From assembly GCA_916700875.1 (NCBI GenBank), contig CAKAKS010000285.1:310001-374000 (forward strand): DNA of 64,000 nucleotides, in the 5' to 3' direction. Positions 48,248-58,416 of this stretch are shown in pieces (position 1 is the first letter of the stretch; each line of letters begins with the position of its first letter). The notes under the pieces were generated by a model. The model ran no database searches. It saw only the letters and a list, made by a program, of their open reading frames with translations, and was not told the origin of the DNA. The DNA comes from Sebastes aleutianus. Lineage: Eukaryota > Chordata > Actinopteri > Perciformes > Sebastidae. Position numbers and translations under genes: made by a program.

Positions 48248-49710
48248 CAGAAGAGAAGGAATAGAAATTGTCTCACATATTGTAGATGCACTTTACTTGC
48301 ACATTATTAAAAACATTTTTTGATATTTTAGGACAGATTTAGCACATTCAAAATAGTGTCATCTTTCTTTTATAGCACAATAGAAATGTCAGCGCCTCTT
48401 ATTATAAAGAGCAGCAAAGTAGAAAATCCCAGATGCATGTGAAGTGATAGTCAATTTCAGTTCTTTCCTCGCCTTTTTAATAATGCAGATCCAACTTGAA
48501 TTTAGATTATTTAATCTTTCATGAAGGAGCACTTAACATAAATGCATATAAATAACACTAATAATAGATTTTTTTTAAAAAAACAAATCTTTTTTTATAC
48601 TTTATTTTTCTCCCTTTTATAAGTAACGGTACGTGTCCACAGCCTCCGTCCTTTCCACGCTCCCCATTAATTGTCTATGTAAGCAGCTGCGCAATGCATT
48701 CTGGTAGCGTGGCGTTGCGATTCGAGAAACGGAGTGTCACGACGCCCGCTCCTCATTTGCATAGAGTTGAAGGCTCGTCTGCTTTATGTAAATCATTGGC
48801 GTCCGACACAACTCGCCGCCTCTCGAAACTCCCGAGAATCTTTATAAAAAAAAATTTGTAGATCCAAAATAAAGAGAGATTCAGCAACTGCATGGCTTAT
48901 TTCTCGCCTCAAATGTTTTCAGAAACACATTTCGGTGAGCCTCCATGTTGTTTCTGATTTGAAAGCTGGGAGCAGCAGCCAACGGAGGGAAAGCGTTCGT
49001 CCAATGAGGTGGGGGCAGCCTGTGTCTAGTGACAGCCCACCAAGCGTCCAATGCTGGGAAGCGTCGTGTCCCCTCGCGATAAAAAACGCCCTGTCCCTAA
49101 CGTGCTGTCCCTTAAAAACAAGGCACTCGGCTCCTGATTGGACGAACGCTTTCCCGCCGTTGGCTGCTGCTCCCAGCTTTCAAACCGGAACCAGTATGGA
49201 GGCTCGTTTGGAAACTTTCTTCTCTTATTTCAGGTAAATAGTTCACTGAAATGTGTTTCTGAAAACATTTGAGGCGAGAAATAATCCATGCAGTTGCTGA
49301 ATCTGTCTTTAATTTGGATCAACAAAATGTATTTTAAAAGATCCTCGGGAGTTTCGAGAGGTGGCAAGTCGCGTCGGACGCCCGTGATTTGCATAAAGTA
49401 GACAAGGCCTCAACTTTATGCAAATGAGGAGCGGGCGTCGTGACGCCTAGTCTCTCGAATCGCGACGCCACGCTACCAGAATGCATTGCGTGGCTGCTTA
49501 CATAGACAATGAATGGGGGGCGTGGAAAGCACGGAGGCTGTGGACACGTACCATCAGAAGTTACAAACAGTCCCTTTAACCTAAAATTAAAAAAAGAAAG
49601 AAATAACAATATTAATAATAACAAAAAGAAAAAGTAGAGTTAAAAAAAACAACACCAAATCAAACAAAAAAAACACACAAAAAAAAAAAAACTATCTCTT
49701 CTTTACTTCT
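48248..49710 (-). other. rxfp3: rxfp3 3' UTR / proximal duplicate copy, interrupted by a transposon
   Basis: Directly after the rxfp3 stop (minus strand) comes the A-rich module 49599-49697, then a foldback transposon (48632-49579), then the rest of the copy (48271-48620). The polyadenylation hexamer present in the distal copy is AGTAAA here (48292-48297), a weaker variant. The true 3' end of the transcript cannot be told from sequence. Confidence 0.5.
48632..49579. mobile_element. Foldback MITE, ~0.95 kb, with ~370-400-bp inverted arms
   Basis: The left arm (48632 to about 49005) and right arm (about 49140 to 49560) are inverted copies: for example 'acgtgtccacagcctccgt' (left) against 'acggaggctgtggacacgt' (right), and 'cgcccgctcctcatttgca' against 'gcaaatgaggagcgggcg'. 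The spacer is about 130 bp. The right terminus is the reverse complement of TTAAAGGGACTGTTTGTAA, shared with 3064-3082. The arms are CpG-rich, unlike the flanks. There is no transposase. Confidence 0.8.
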
Positions 49711-50928
49711 TTACGCGCTGTTGTGCTGCAGATCTCTCCGGTCGTTGTACATGACAGCACCCGGAGGATAGAACACCACAGCGGGCTCCTGGAGCGCGTT
49801 GCCCGGCAGCAGTTCATGGTGCTCTTTGTCCTCCTCCATCGCCGGCTTCGTGGTGGCTGTGATCGGCCTTATAGTCGGCGAAGTCATCCTCCAGAAGAGT
49901 TTCTTCAGCGCTTTCCTGAACTCCCTCCTCATCAGGCAGTACAGGATCGGGTTCAGACAGCTGTTGGAGTGCGCCAGACACACTGACACTGGAAACACGT
50001 ACACCTGGGTGGTGTAGTACTCATAGCTGAAGTGAACCACGTTGAGTTTGATGAGGATGCCCCAGGCTGTGAGCGCCTGGTTGGGCAGCCAGCAGAGGAA
50101 AAACGACAACACCACAATGGTGACAGACTTGGTGACTTTTGCGCGTCGTTTTGCGCTCGACGTGTTGATGTTTTTGGATGTGATTGAGCGCAAAAGGAGC
50201 AGATAACAAGCTGATATGATGCCTAAAGGTAGAACAAAACCAAGCAGCACTTTCTGAGAGTGATAGAGTCCAAGCCAGAACTGTGCAGCGGTTCCCATTG
50301 TTTCAGGAAATTTCACCAGACACAAGTCCTCGCTGGAGACAGTCGCGGTGGTGGAGAACACCGCATGCGGCAGAGCGGCGGACACCGCGGCGAACCAGAT
50401 GAAAACACTCACGCACCGCGCGGCAGAGCAGCAGCAGCGGCAGCGCGGCCGCCGCCTCCTGCCGCCTTTGAGCGCAGAGGCAAGCGAACAGTACCGCGCC
50501 ACGCTCATAGCGGTGAGGAAAAACACGCTGGCGTACATGTTCATAGCCGTGACATAGGAGACTATCTTGCACATGGCTTTGCCGAAAAGCCAAGTGAAGT
50601 CCAGCGCGTTTTCCACCGCCCAGAAGGGCAGAGTCAAGACGAACTGGAAGTCAGTCACAGCCAGACAAGTTACAAAAAGGTTGATGGAGGATTTTTTCCA
50701 CACCTGTTTAGACTTCATCAGGTAAAGCACCAGGACATTCCCAACCAGACCCAGCACGCAAACCAGCGCGTAAATGACAGAGATGATAATCCTCACAACA
50801 GCTGCACCATCTCCTACAACATCTGTCTTGTTGCTGAAGTCTGACAGGAGGTTGGTGGTGTTGAAAATACAGCTGAGGTTGATATAGACTATCCCTGCTG
50901 AGCCCTCGTAGTTAGAGTCTCCAGACAT
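49711..50928 (-). CDS. rxfp3: Relaxin-3 receptor 1-like GPCR, intronless
   Basis: A rhodopsin-class peptide receptor of plasma membranes, coupled to Gi/o in its mammalian orthologue; the known ligand is relaxin-3. The 405-aa single-exon frame matches human RXFP3 closely in the helices: SSINLFVTCLAVTDFQFVLT in helix 2, FWAVENALDF, MNMYASVFFLTAMSV in helix 3, FWLGLYHSQKVLLGFVLPLG, VTKSVTIVVLSFFLCWLPNQ in helix 6 and NSCLNPILY in helix 7. Three N-glycosylation sequons (N17, N23, N33) lie in a shortened N terminus (human about 35 residues longer). The tail keeps TATTKPAMEED and YPPGAVMY. The DRY position reads ARY (human TRY). Start: the first ATG of the frame, with A at -3. Position between slc45a2 and downstream genes matches human RXFP3, but teleosts carry several rxfp3 paralogues, so which co-orthologue this is stays open. 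Coding GC is far above the flanks. Confidence 0.95.
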   Translation of the reverse strand: MSGDSNYEGSAGIVYINLSCIFNTTNLLSDFSNKTDVVGDGAAVVRIIISVIYALVCVLGLVGNVLVLYLMKSKQVWKKSSINLFVTCLAVTDFQFVLTLPFWAVENALDFTWLFGKAMCKIVSYVTAMNMYASVFFLTAMSVARYCSLASALKGGRRRRPRCRCCCSAARCVSVFIWFAAVSAALPHAVFSTTATVSSEDLCLVKFPETMGTAAQFWLGLYHSQKVLLGFVLPLGIISACYLLLLRSITSKNINTSSAKRRAKVTKSVTIVVLSFFLCWLPNQALTAWGILIKLNVVHFSYEYYTTQVYVFPVSVCLAHSNSCLNPILYCLMRREFRKALKKLFWRMTSPTIRPITATTKPAMEEDKEHHELLPGNALQEPAVVFYPPGAVMYNDRRDLQHNSA

Positions 50929-50952
50929 TTTAACTTTAATCCAAGAGGATGC

Positions 50953-51568
50953 TTCTTAAAGCCATGGTTATAGATCCAAATCCTTGCAGGTTCTTGCGCA
51001 AAGCCTCCACTTCAATAAAACATGCGTTGCAAAGCGGTGCAGGTTTTCTGTGAATCGAAATAAACACAGAATAAAAGTCTGTGTGTCCCTGGAAGGTGAC
51101 AGAGCTTTTCATCAGTGTTGCTCCAAGGTTTCTCTCTGTGCGCCTCTCAGCTCTCCATCCTTGGAAAAAGCGCAGTTAGTTTAATTTGTTGACATTCGTC
51201 GGTTTTCTGTTGCTGTCACCTTCAATAGCTCCGTATCAAAGACTTCATTTCTCCCAGTATTGGTATATGTTGAATAGCTAATTTAGGCAGACGTTTTACA
51301 GTTAAGTTCAACTCAAAATCACCAAAAGATGAAGATGCAGTTGAGAGCGCAAAGAAATGAATGAATGTCTGTCTCAACGCGCTTCTCACAGTCGGAGTTA
51401 GGGACCGTCGTAAAAGTGCAGTATAGGAACGATTTCAATCTTCAATACGTTTTTTTTTGTTTTTCAACATAGAAATGTCAAACCACTGCCATGGTAGAGA
51501 GTGAAAGCCCTTTAACATTTCATACCTGCAGTTTGTAAAAAAAATAAAAATTAAAAAGTCAGCAAATA
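50953..51568 (-). repeat. rxfp3 5' flank, proximal copy of a tandem duplication
   Basis: Begins 25 bp upstream of the rxfp3 start and matches 51569-52034 almost base for base (for example 'gcgcaaagcctccacttcaa', 'cttctcacagtcggagttag', 'ccactgccatggtagagagt'). It has about 150 bp (51180-51330) that the other copy lacks. It probably contains the 5' UTR and core promoter. A donor-like CTGCAG|GTATGA on the minus strand at about 51527 could mark a 5' UTR exon; unproven. Confidence 0.8.
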
Positions 51569-52034
51569 ATGGTTCTTGAAGCCATGCCTATATAGATCCA
51601 AATCCTTGGGTTGCAGGTTCTTGCGCAAAGCCTCCACTTCAACTAAACATGCGTTGCAAAGCGGTGCAGGTTTTCTGTGAATCGAAATAAACACAGAATA
51701 AACGTCTGTGTGTCCCTGGAAGGTGACAAAGCTTTGCATCAGTGTTGCTCTGAGGTTTCTCTCTGTGCGTCTCTCAGCTCTCCATCCTTGAAAAAGCAAA
51801 GTTAGATGCAGTTGAGAGGACAAAGAAATGAATGAATGTCTGTCTCAAAGCGCTTCTCACAGTCGGAGTTAGGGACCGTCGTAAAAGTGCAGTATAGGAC
51901 CGATTTTAATCTTCAATACGTTTTTTTTGTTTTTCAACATAGAAATGTCAAACCACTGCCATGGTAGAGAGTGAAAGCCCTTTAACATTTCATACCTGAG
52001 TTTGTAAAAAATAAAAAAGTCAGCAAATAATGGT
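51569..52034 (-). repeat. rxfp3 5' flank, distal copy of the tandem duplication
   Basis: Second copy, about 465 bp, with a deletion of about 150 bp relative to the proximal copy and few substitutions elsewhere, so the duplication is fairly young. Both copies end in 'gtcagcaaataatggtt'. If the promoter is in the repeated part, rxfp3 has two promoters in tandem. Confidence 0.8.
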
Positions 52035-52057
52035 TATCTATGACCTATTTCTAGTAC

Positions 52058-52680
52058 TGAAGCTTCATGACGCATTGAAGCTTTCCAGCAAATTGGTTCT
52101 GAAAAGGGTTCATTTCTGCACACGAAACCACCTGGTGGTCAAAGAGTGTAAAACAGGCAGATATGATTAACCATGTGATCTGTGATATATTGTATTTTGT
52201 GCCAGTAAAGGCTGTTGGGAATGACTATTAACAATGAAAAAAAATATATTACCATGTAATCCATTTATATCTATATAATATATTATATAATGTCTATTTT
52301 CTAGTAAGTATATTATGAGTATATAACGTTCATGTATAATAAAGTGTAATTGTTTTGTGAGGAATGCATCTTATGTGTGTAAACCAATCCTTTGGTCAAT
52401 AATTGTATTGTAATGTAGTGTAATATAATATAATTATGGCAGGAGGGGTAATATTAATTTTCTGTGTCACTTCTGGAAAGTGGCATTGGTTTAACCAGTG
52501 AAGATCTGAATCGCTTCCTGAACCAGTCACGCGGTATGGCCGGGCAGCGAGGCTTCGGAAGTCATCAATGACGTCATTGGTCTAAAACGATACAAGCCTC
52601 GATACGCGCATCGCGGAAAACTTCCTGGATTACTCGACACACGCTCTGAAGCCTCGGCACAGCACGTAACATCACTAACT
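52058..52680. mobile_element. DNA transposon remnant with CpG-rich ends
   Basis: The left part begins 'actgaagcttcatgacgcat' and the right part contains 'acgctctgaagcctcggcac' and 'gcacgtaacatcactaact'; the two CpG-rich ends with an AT-rich middle fit a fish hAT-like non-autonomous element. Terminal repeats could not be fixed. Confidence 0.45.
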
Positions 52681-53597
52681 ATTTCCTTAATCATGCACAT
52701 TTCAAGGATGTAATTTCAAGAGCTCAACATATTGACCCCATCTCACAACTTTCACAGCTGTTAGCTTGTAAAAAAAAAAAAAGCCCTCAGCAAATTCCTT
52801 AACATCATTACCAGTGGCCTGTCGTCTTGGAAATGCACATTGCAATATTGTCATTTCAATAGCTGCTCATTTCTGAATATATTGATAACAAATCACCTCT
52901 CATATGTCTTCGGCGTCCTCTCATAGCTGCAGTATAGGTCCTAAAGTGGTCTCAATGTGGACACCAGATCAGCCAATTACACAAAGTCAGTCCTGTAAGT
53001 TGGCTGTTATTTATAACCACTGGTCTGTGTGATCACCAACTTCTTTAGAATCCAAAATAATCTCCTCAATTTCGTTTAAAATGAGGGGATTTGTGTCGCA
53101 CCAGTCAACTCCCTTACTTCTGTATGATAGATAATTGTATCATTCAGCTGTAAGCAGCGCACACACAAGTACAAATAGAGAGAAAAGTTTCCACTTACAG
53201 TACAAAGGTTTATTCTTCATCCAAAGTCACGACCAGAAACTAACCTTGAGAGGAGCTAATCAAAGATTAATTCAAACTCTCATCAAGCTAAAGCTCTTAA
53301 ATACACTTGAACTAATCACTTGAACAAACACTGTATGTAATGCAATTGATTGCTCTTGAAGTTTCAAACGATTCGCCCATATTGTGGAATAATGAAAGAA
53401 AGTTAAACTCCCGCACCTACACTTTATTCTCAACTGAGAACGAGGGCATATGGCATATCATCTCATAAAGTCGAGATCCAAAATATGGATCCACATTCGC
53501 ATTGATTTAGAGTTGTGTTTCCTGCCATCTGATGAATGTTAAGTTCAATAATCTCTCCTTCTAGTTCTGTTTTGGTCTTTACTAACTGGAGTGAGAT

Positions 53598-53970
53598 AGT
53601 AAAATGACTTCAGATTTTACATGATCATTGTCACGGTCATCCTGAACAGGATTACATTGAAAATTTCAGCAAACCTCTCAAGGAAAATATTTTATACGAG
53701 TTTAAACATGAGGACATTTTCTATGTGTCACAATGTATTTTTAGGTGATTTTCCCTTTAATTTTCTTTAAAAAAAAGTTTTTTCTTTTATTAAAAACAGT
53801 CACAGTAAAATAACTTCAAATTTGACATGAACATACTCCGAGTCATTCTGAAGTGAATTGAAAATTTCAGTAAACCTGTTAAATTTTTTTTAATGACAGC
53901 TCAAATATGAGGAAATTCTGAATGTTATGATGTAATTTGAGCTAACTTTCCTTTTAATTTTCTCAAAAAA
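53598..53970 (+). repeat. Two-copy diverged tandem repeat, ~200-bp unit
   Basis: The series 'gtaaaatgacttcagatttt', 'attgaaaatttcagcaaacc', 'catgaggacatt' and 'ccctttaattttct' in copy 1 is repeated as 'gtaaaataacttcaaatttg', 'attgaaaatttcagtaaacc', 'atgaggaaatt' and 'ccttttaattttct' in copy 2, about 200 bp on. Probably part of a repeat family. Confidence 0.7.
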
Positions 53971-54791
53971 TCATTTGATTCAGTTTGTATATAAAACATA
54001 TTGCTTAATACATCTGTTGCAACATGACGAAAGTTATATTTGCATTTCCTATTGTGTTACAGATACAGTATGTACATCATTTGACATTTAGCCTATTTCA
54101 TTAGAAAAAAATCGATACCATAGATGAAAGAATATCTGAGCTCAAAGAGATACATAAGATAAGACACATATTCATCCTGTTATATAGTTTTATTTGATAA
54201 GACAGGCACGATTAAGTCAGTGGAGTATGAACTCCATCAATATTTTTTACTAAAGTGCATTTTCTACGTGTGGGAATCAAAACAAAAGGAAAAGAAAATC
54301 TGTATATATTCCTTCTCTTAATATTTACCTTATATTTTGAGCTTATATACCACAAATCTTCTGCAGAAATCAACATGTCAGCTCACCCGTGAAGCTCTGC
54401 AGCACCGAGAGAGAAAAATAAATGTCTGGGACGGGAAAAAAAATCTCTGCTATAACTAGTATCTGTTCCAATCACATCTATGTGACACATCTACTAATGG
54501 ATTCCTGCTCAACCTTCTTTTGGAGGATATCTTGACAGCTAATGTCACAAAGTGGATGCATTTTGAGAGGGAGGATGATGCTTGCAGCATCCACACTGTA
54601 TTTACCCACCTCAAATCTCTACGATAAAAATGTCCCTTTGCTAAACAATGAGTTTGGTTCACATGAATTTGATCAGGATCATTTCCCTGTGCTAATTCTG
54701 GCTCTAACAATAAACTGATAGAAGTTAGTCTGACCATGCAATTCTAGCTTTTATAAAAGAGGAGCATCACAATAATGTTTGTGAAATATTA

Positions 54792-55250
54792 AACCCAGAA
54801 GAAGTATTCAGATCCTTTACTTCAGTAAAAGTAAAACATACCACAGAGTGAAAATACTCAAGTAAAAGCCCTGCATTCAAAATTTGACTTCAATAAAAGT
54901 ACAGTAACATTTACTTAAAGTATTAAAAGTAAAAGTACTCATTATACAAGCAGTTAAATAATTATTATTTAAAGGTGCAGAGTGTATAATTTGGCAGCAT
55001 CTAGTGTTCAGGTTGCAGATTGCAAACAGCAGAAACTTTTCCCGTGTGCGAAGCGTGTAGGAGAACTACGGTGGCCGACGCGATCTAGAGCCAGTGTTTG
55101 GTTTGTGTGATATGTAAAACATGTTCTTGTCAAAACGGAAAATACAAGAATGAAACCGAAAATTTGCATAATATGGGACCTTTAAGTATACATTGGAAAT
55201 AACTGAAGTAAAGTACCTTCAAATTGTACTTAATTTTCCATCAATGATTA
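54792..55250 (+). mobile_element. 'actcagatcctttact'-family MITE interrupted by a TTAA MITE
   Basis: The left part (54792-54968) carries 'agaagtattcagatccttta' and 'aagtaaaagccctgcattc'; the right part (55186-55250) carries 'ctgaagtaaagtaccttcaa'. Between them 54969-55185 is an internally deleted 217-bp copy of the 3784-4260 element with TTAAAGGTGCAG and GGGACCTTTAA ends. Confidence 0.65.
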
Positions 55251-56139
55251 AGTCCACATGTCTGAGTTCAGTATTTTAGAGGTTGTAATAGGTGTTCTGC
55301 TGACCTCCAGTGTTACTCATGCAAACTACAAAAACTGCACACAAATTGATTTGATACACATTAAACACCGCCTGAACAAACGTTATGTGGTGCACAGCTG
55401 TTGGAACCACCAGCTTGCTCACATACCAGAGGAGAACAGATGGAGCCGTCAGTATTCAGTGTGAAAACTATTGAACGAACCCCGCAGTCACATCTACCCT
55501 TCATCCACACGTCTCCTGAAGTCGTTTAAGGAGTTTCAAAATTACACTACGAGTTTATGAAAGAGATTTTTTACTGCGTCTCCGCTCCAAATCAAACATG
55601 GTCGGTATCTGTCTTACTTATCAGCCTGCAGACACACCCCTCATATAGAAACTCCAGCATTCCTCAGCTGTCACTCTTTAGCAGACTGAAATTAGGTCAA
55701 AGATCCTGACACCTTCATTGTAAACAGAGCAGAGAATAGATGTCCTTGAGTACAAAACTGTAGGCTGGCGTTGTGAGAACAATGTTGTTATCACTTCTTG
55801 GCAGTGCGTTTTAATCCATTCATTTCATTGTTGGTGTACAGTTTGAAATGAGCTTACTTTTTCAGGCATTTTGAGGCAAAGCAATTCACGTTGACAGAAG
55901 CCAAGCGCACATCAGTCGGCTCTGTAAAATGAATAAACGTTGACGCATTGCAAAACACATGCAGCCAAAATGCCTTTTTTCATATAGGATTAAATTCCAG
56001 CAGACTGTGACCTAAACAATTCTTAAAGATACTTTGGAAAGGGATTCAAAAAAATATATAACTGAACCCAGCACTGACACCGTGAAAAATAAAGCAACAG
56101 CCAGCAGGTGTACATTACCAGGATGAATAACATGACAGG

Positions 56140-56330
56140 GAAGTTTGACCTTTTGGAAAATAAATGTATTCTCTTTCTTGCTGAAAGCCGGAAAGAAGAT
56201 TAATACCACTGTCATGTCTGTATTGGTGAATATGAAGAAATAGCCAGCAGCATGATTGATATTGATCTTCTCATGTGACATTCAGCAAGAAAGAGAAGAA
56301 GCACATTCCCCAAAATGTCAAATTATTCCT
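56140..56330. mobile_element. Copy of palindromic 'gttagatgagaaga' family
   Basis: Carries 'ttgaccttttggaaaata', 'gaaagaagattaataccact' and, inverted, 'gatattgatcttctcat' and 'attcctttaaa'. Both half-palindromes are present around a short centre. Confidence 0.6.
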
Positions 56331-57299
56331 TTAAATGACTGTATTTTCCTTTCATATTTACGGACATAGCTTCCTGTTCACCCACTTCCCATTGTGATGC
56401 TATCAATCTCATACATTTAAATCGTCACATATCGGATAAGGGACATTTGAAACAGAGGACAAAGTCACATACAAGGTAATTAGTGCCAACAGGATTAAGT
56501 CACATTGTGTCACAGGACGATACTGCTTTATGTTCACACCCTCACACTGGAATTTGTTGGCTCCAGCGACAATACACTGCTGACTCCAGCTGGTGATACA
56601 GCACCATAGCAACACAACAACACAATAAAACTGTATGCCAAAGTATAATCTCATAAAAGACGGCATAATCGTTATAATCTGAGCATGTCTTGCACATCTG
56701 TTTATGTAATAATACTGCAAATATTGCATGTTTTTATCTGTGACGGAAGTCAGCAGTGGTCTTGTGAACTTGAGGTCTGTGATGAGATCAAAACAGTGTA
56801 AATAACACCACGCAACACCACGCAACGTTGAGTAACTTTTTCTTATTTTCTCTGTCTTTCTCTGCAAGACAATAGTTTTTAACTGTTCCACAATCAAGGA
56901 TGGTGGGAAGGGGAGATTGTGTCTTTGCAGTGGCAGCAACAAAGCTGTGGAACAGCCTTCCACTATCAATCAAATGTTCTCCCCACTATTAAGACACTTT
57001 TAAGACAAATCTCAAATGACCTTTTGGTTGCTCGAAGAGATTTTTGTGTTTTATTCATTTTACCCCATTTAAGTTTTCCAGTGTTTTTTAGTCATAAAAT
57101 TGCCTTTATTATTACCATTTATTTTATCATTACTGTTTATTGTTATTATTGTGATTTGTATTTTATTGTCAATTTTGAATAATGTCTCTTTATTATTGCT
57201 GTGCCACTGTAAAGCACGGTTGTTTCTAAATGTGCTATATAAACAAAATTGATTGTAGTTTTTGAAAAATAATTTCAACAGACAGCACATACTATACAG

Positions 57300-58280
57300 T
57301 AGACATATTTATTGATAGGTGACTTCACTGACTCTGCCCTAACTCTCTTCATTCTACATTTAGATGCAGAGTTAATACACATACAGATACACATTTTAAA
57401 AAAACAACCCAGTGAAAGGCAGTTTAGAAACCGTCACATACAGTGGAGCACTTTCACCTCAGCCGAGCCTCCACACACAGGCTCGGCTGTTCTGCTTCTG
57501 TAGCTCGGAGGCTGCTCGGCTCCAAATATACAGTTCAAAAAAGCCTCCAGCACAAGTTCTCCTTGTCCTCCTCCAAACCCGGGAGTCCAGAACTGCAGCC
57601 TTGCAGTATATAGACGGCTCTTCTTGCATTGCTAATGTTGATGAGTAACAATATTCTGTGTGAGTTTACATGAAGACATTGTGGATAGAGGAATAAATAA
57701 TGATTGATATTGTGATGTAGATCAAACAACGCAGAAACGACATGACACGAAGATACAGCATACTGTAGCTGCTGGTACTTGTAATATTGCACATTTCTAT
57801 ACATTTAATTTATTTACAAGACTATTGGAGTGAAGTATCTTCACATAGTCCCTTTCCTCTCATTTTTCAGTGTCTGTGTGTCTCTCACGAAGACCGATAA
57901 CCTGATCGACCGTTATCACCGTCTGTCACCGCTTTCTCCAACATAGCAACAGCACCCTTGAAAACACATAAGCAGCTCAACATTCGTCTCCAACTTGTGT
58001 TTATCATCTTCTTTGTTCTGAAGCTTCATCAATGTTTCAGACACGGCTGCCTTATAAGACGAGGGTGCAAACTCCTGTGCTCCTGCTTGATCTAACACAG
58101 CTTTTATCCAGAAATGTCCCTCCTCCTCTGAGCAGGCCTCAGTCCTGTCTGGCACAGAGGGACCTCCTACAGCTCACCGTTGTCACTGTGAGACAAAATG
58201 CAGCAGCTGGTCACACAAAGGACAAATTTCCCTCATGTCTAAACAATTCCCAGACTTGTGGTCAGTCTCACACACACTTC
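57300..58280 (-). other. btc: btc 3' untranslated region (inferred)
   Basis: The DNA after the btc stop is non-repetitive. AATAAA signals on the minus strand lie at 57809-57814 and 57308-57313. The second, about 970 bp after the stop, is followed by a likely downstream T/G region. Small open frames on both strands here have no family features. Confidence 0.4.
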
Positions 58281-58416
58281 TCATACAGTGTTGGTGTGTG
58301 GTGGCTCTGTGGAGTCTGCCATTAAGGTCGTGTGTGTCGCGCTGGTGTCCATCATGCTGAGCTTCTCTGTGCCGTTCCTTGGTTCTTCCCTCCGTCTTCT
58401 CCTCCGCCAACACAAT
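58281..58416 (-). CDS. btc: btc coding exon 5 (cytoplasmic tail)
   Basis: The phase left by exon 4 requires one base, which gives RLCWRRRRREEPRNGTEKLS… ending TNTV then TGA (58281-58283). The basic cluster after the membrane and the overall length match human betacellulin (RKRRKRKKKEEE…). Acceptor GCTGCAG at 58417. Another register of this exon is open for longer but is out of phase. Confidence 0.85.

Larger units (their letters stand above)
52680..57300. other. Intergenic region rxfp3-btc
   Basis: No gene recognised. It holds a diverged tandem repeat (53598-53970), a nested pair of MITEs (54792-55250) and a copy of the palindromic family (56140-56330). Open frames such as 56409-56969 on the minus strand have no recognisable family features or splice context. 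The remainder shows nothing. Confidence 0.6.

Noticed and set aside
50260..50844. 194-aa plus-strand frame antisense to rxfp3
   Set aside because: Arg/Gly-rich shadow of the GPCR coding strand.
56409..56969. 186-aa open frame on the minus strand between rxfp3 and btc
   Set aside because: No recognisable motif, signal peptide or family; no supporting neighbour or splice sites. Chance frame likely.
58183..58413. 76-aa minus-strand frame over btc exon 5
   Set aside because: It is a different register of the same exon; the phase from exon 4 selects the Arg-rich tail ending TNTV.
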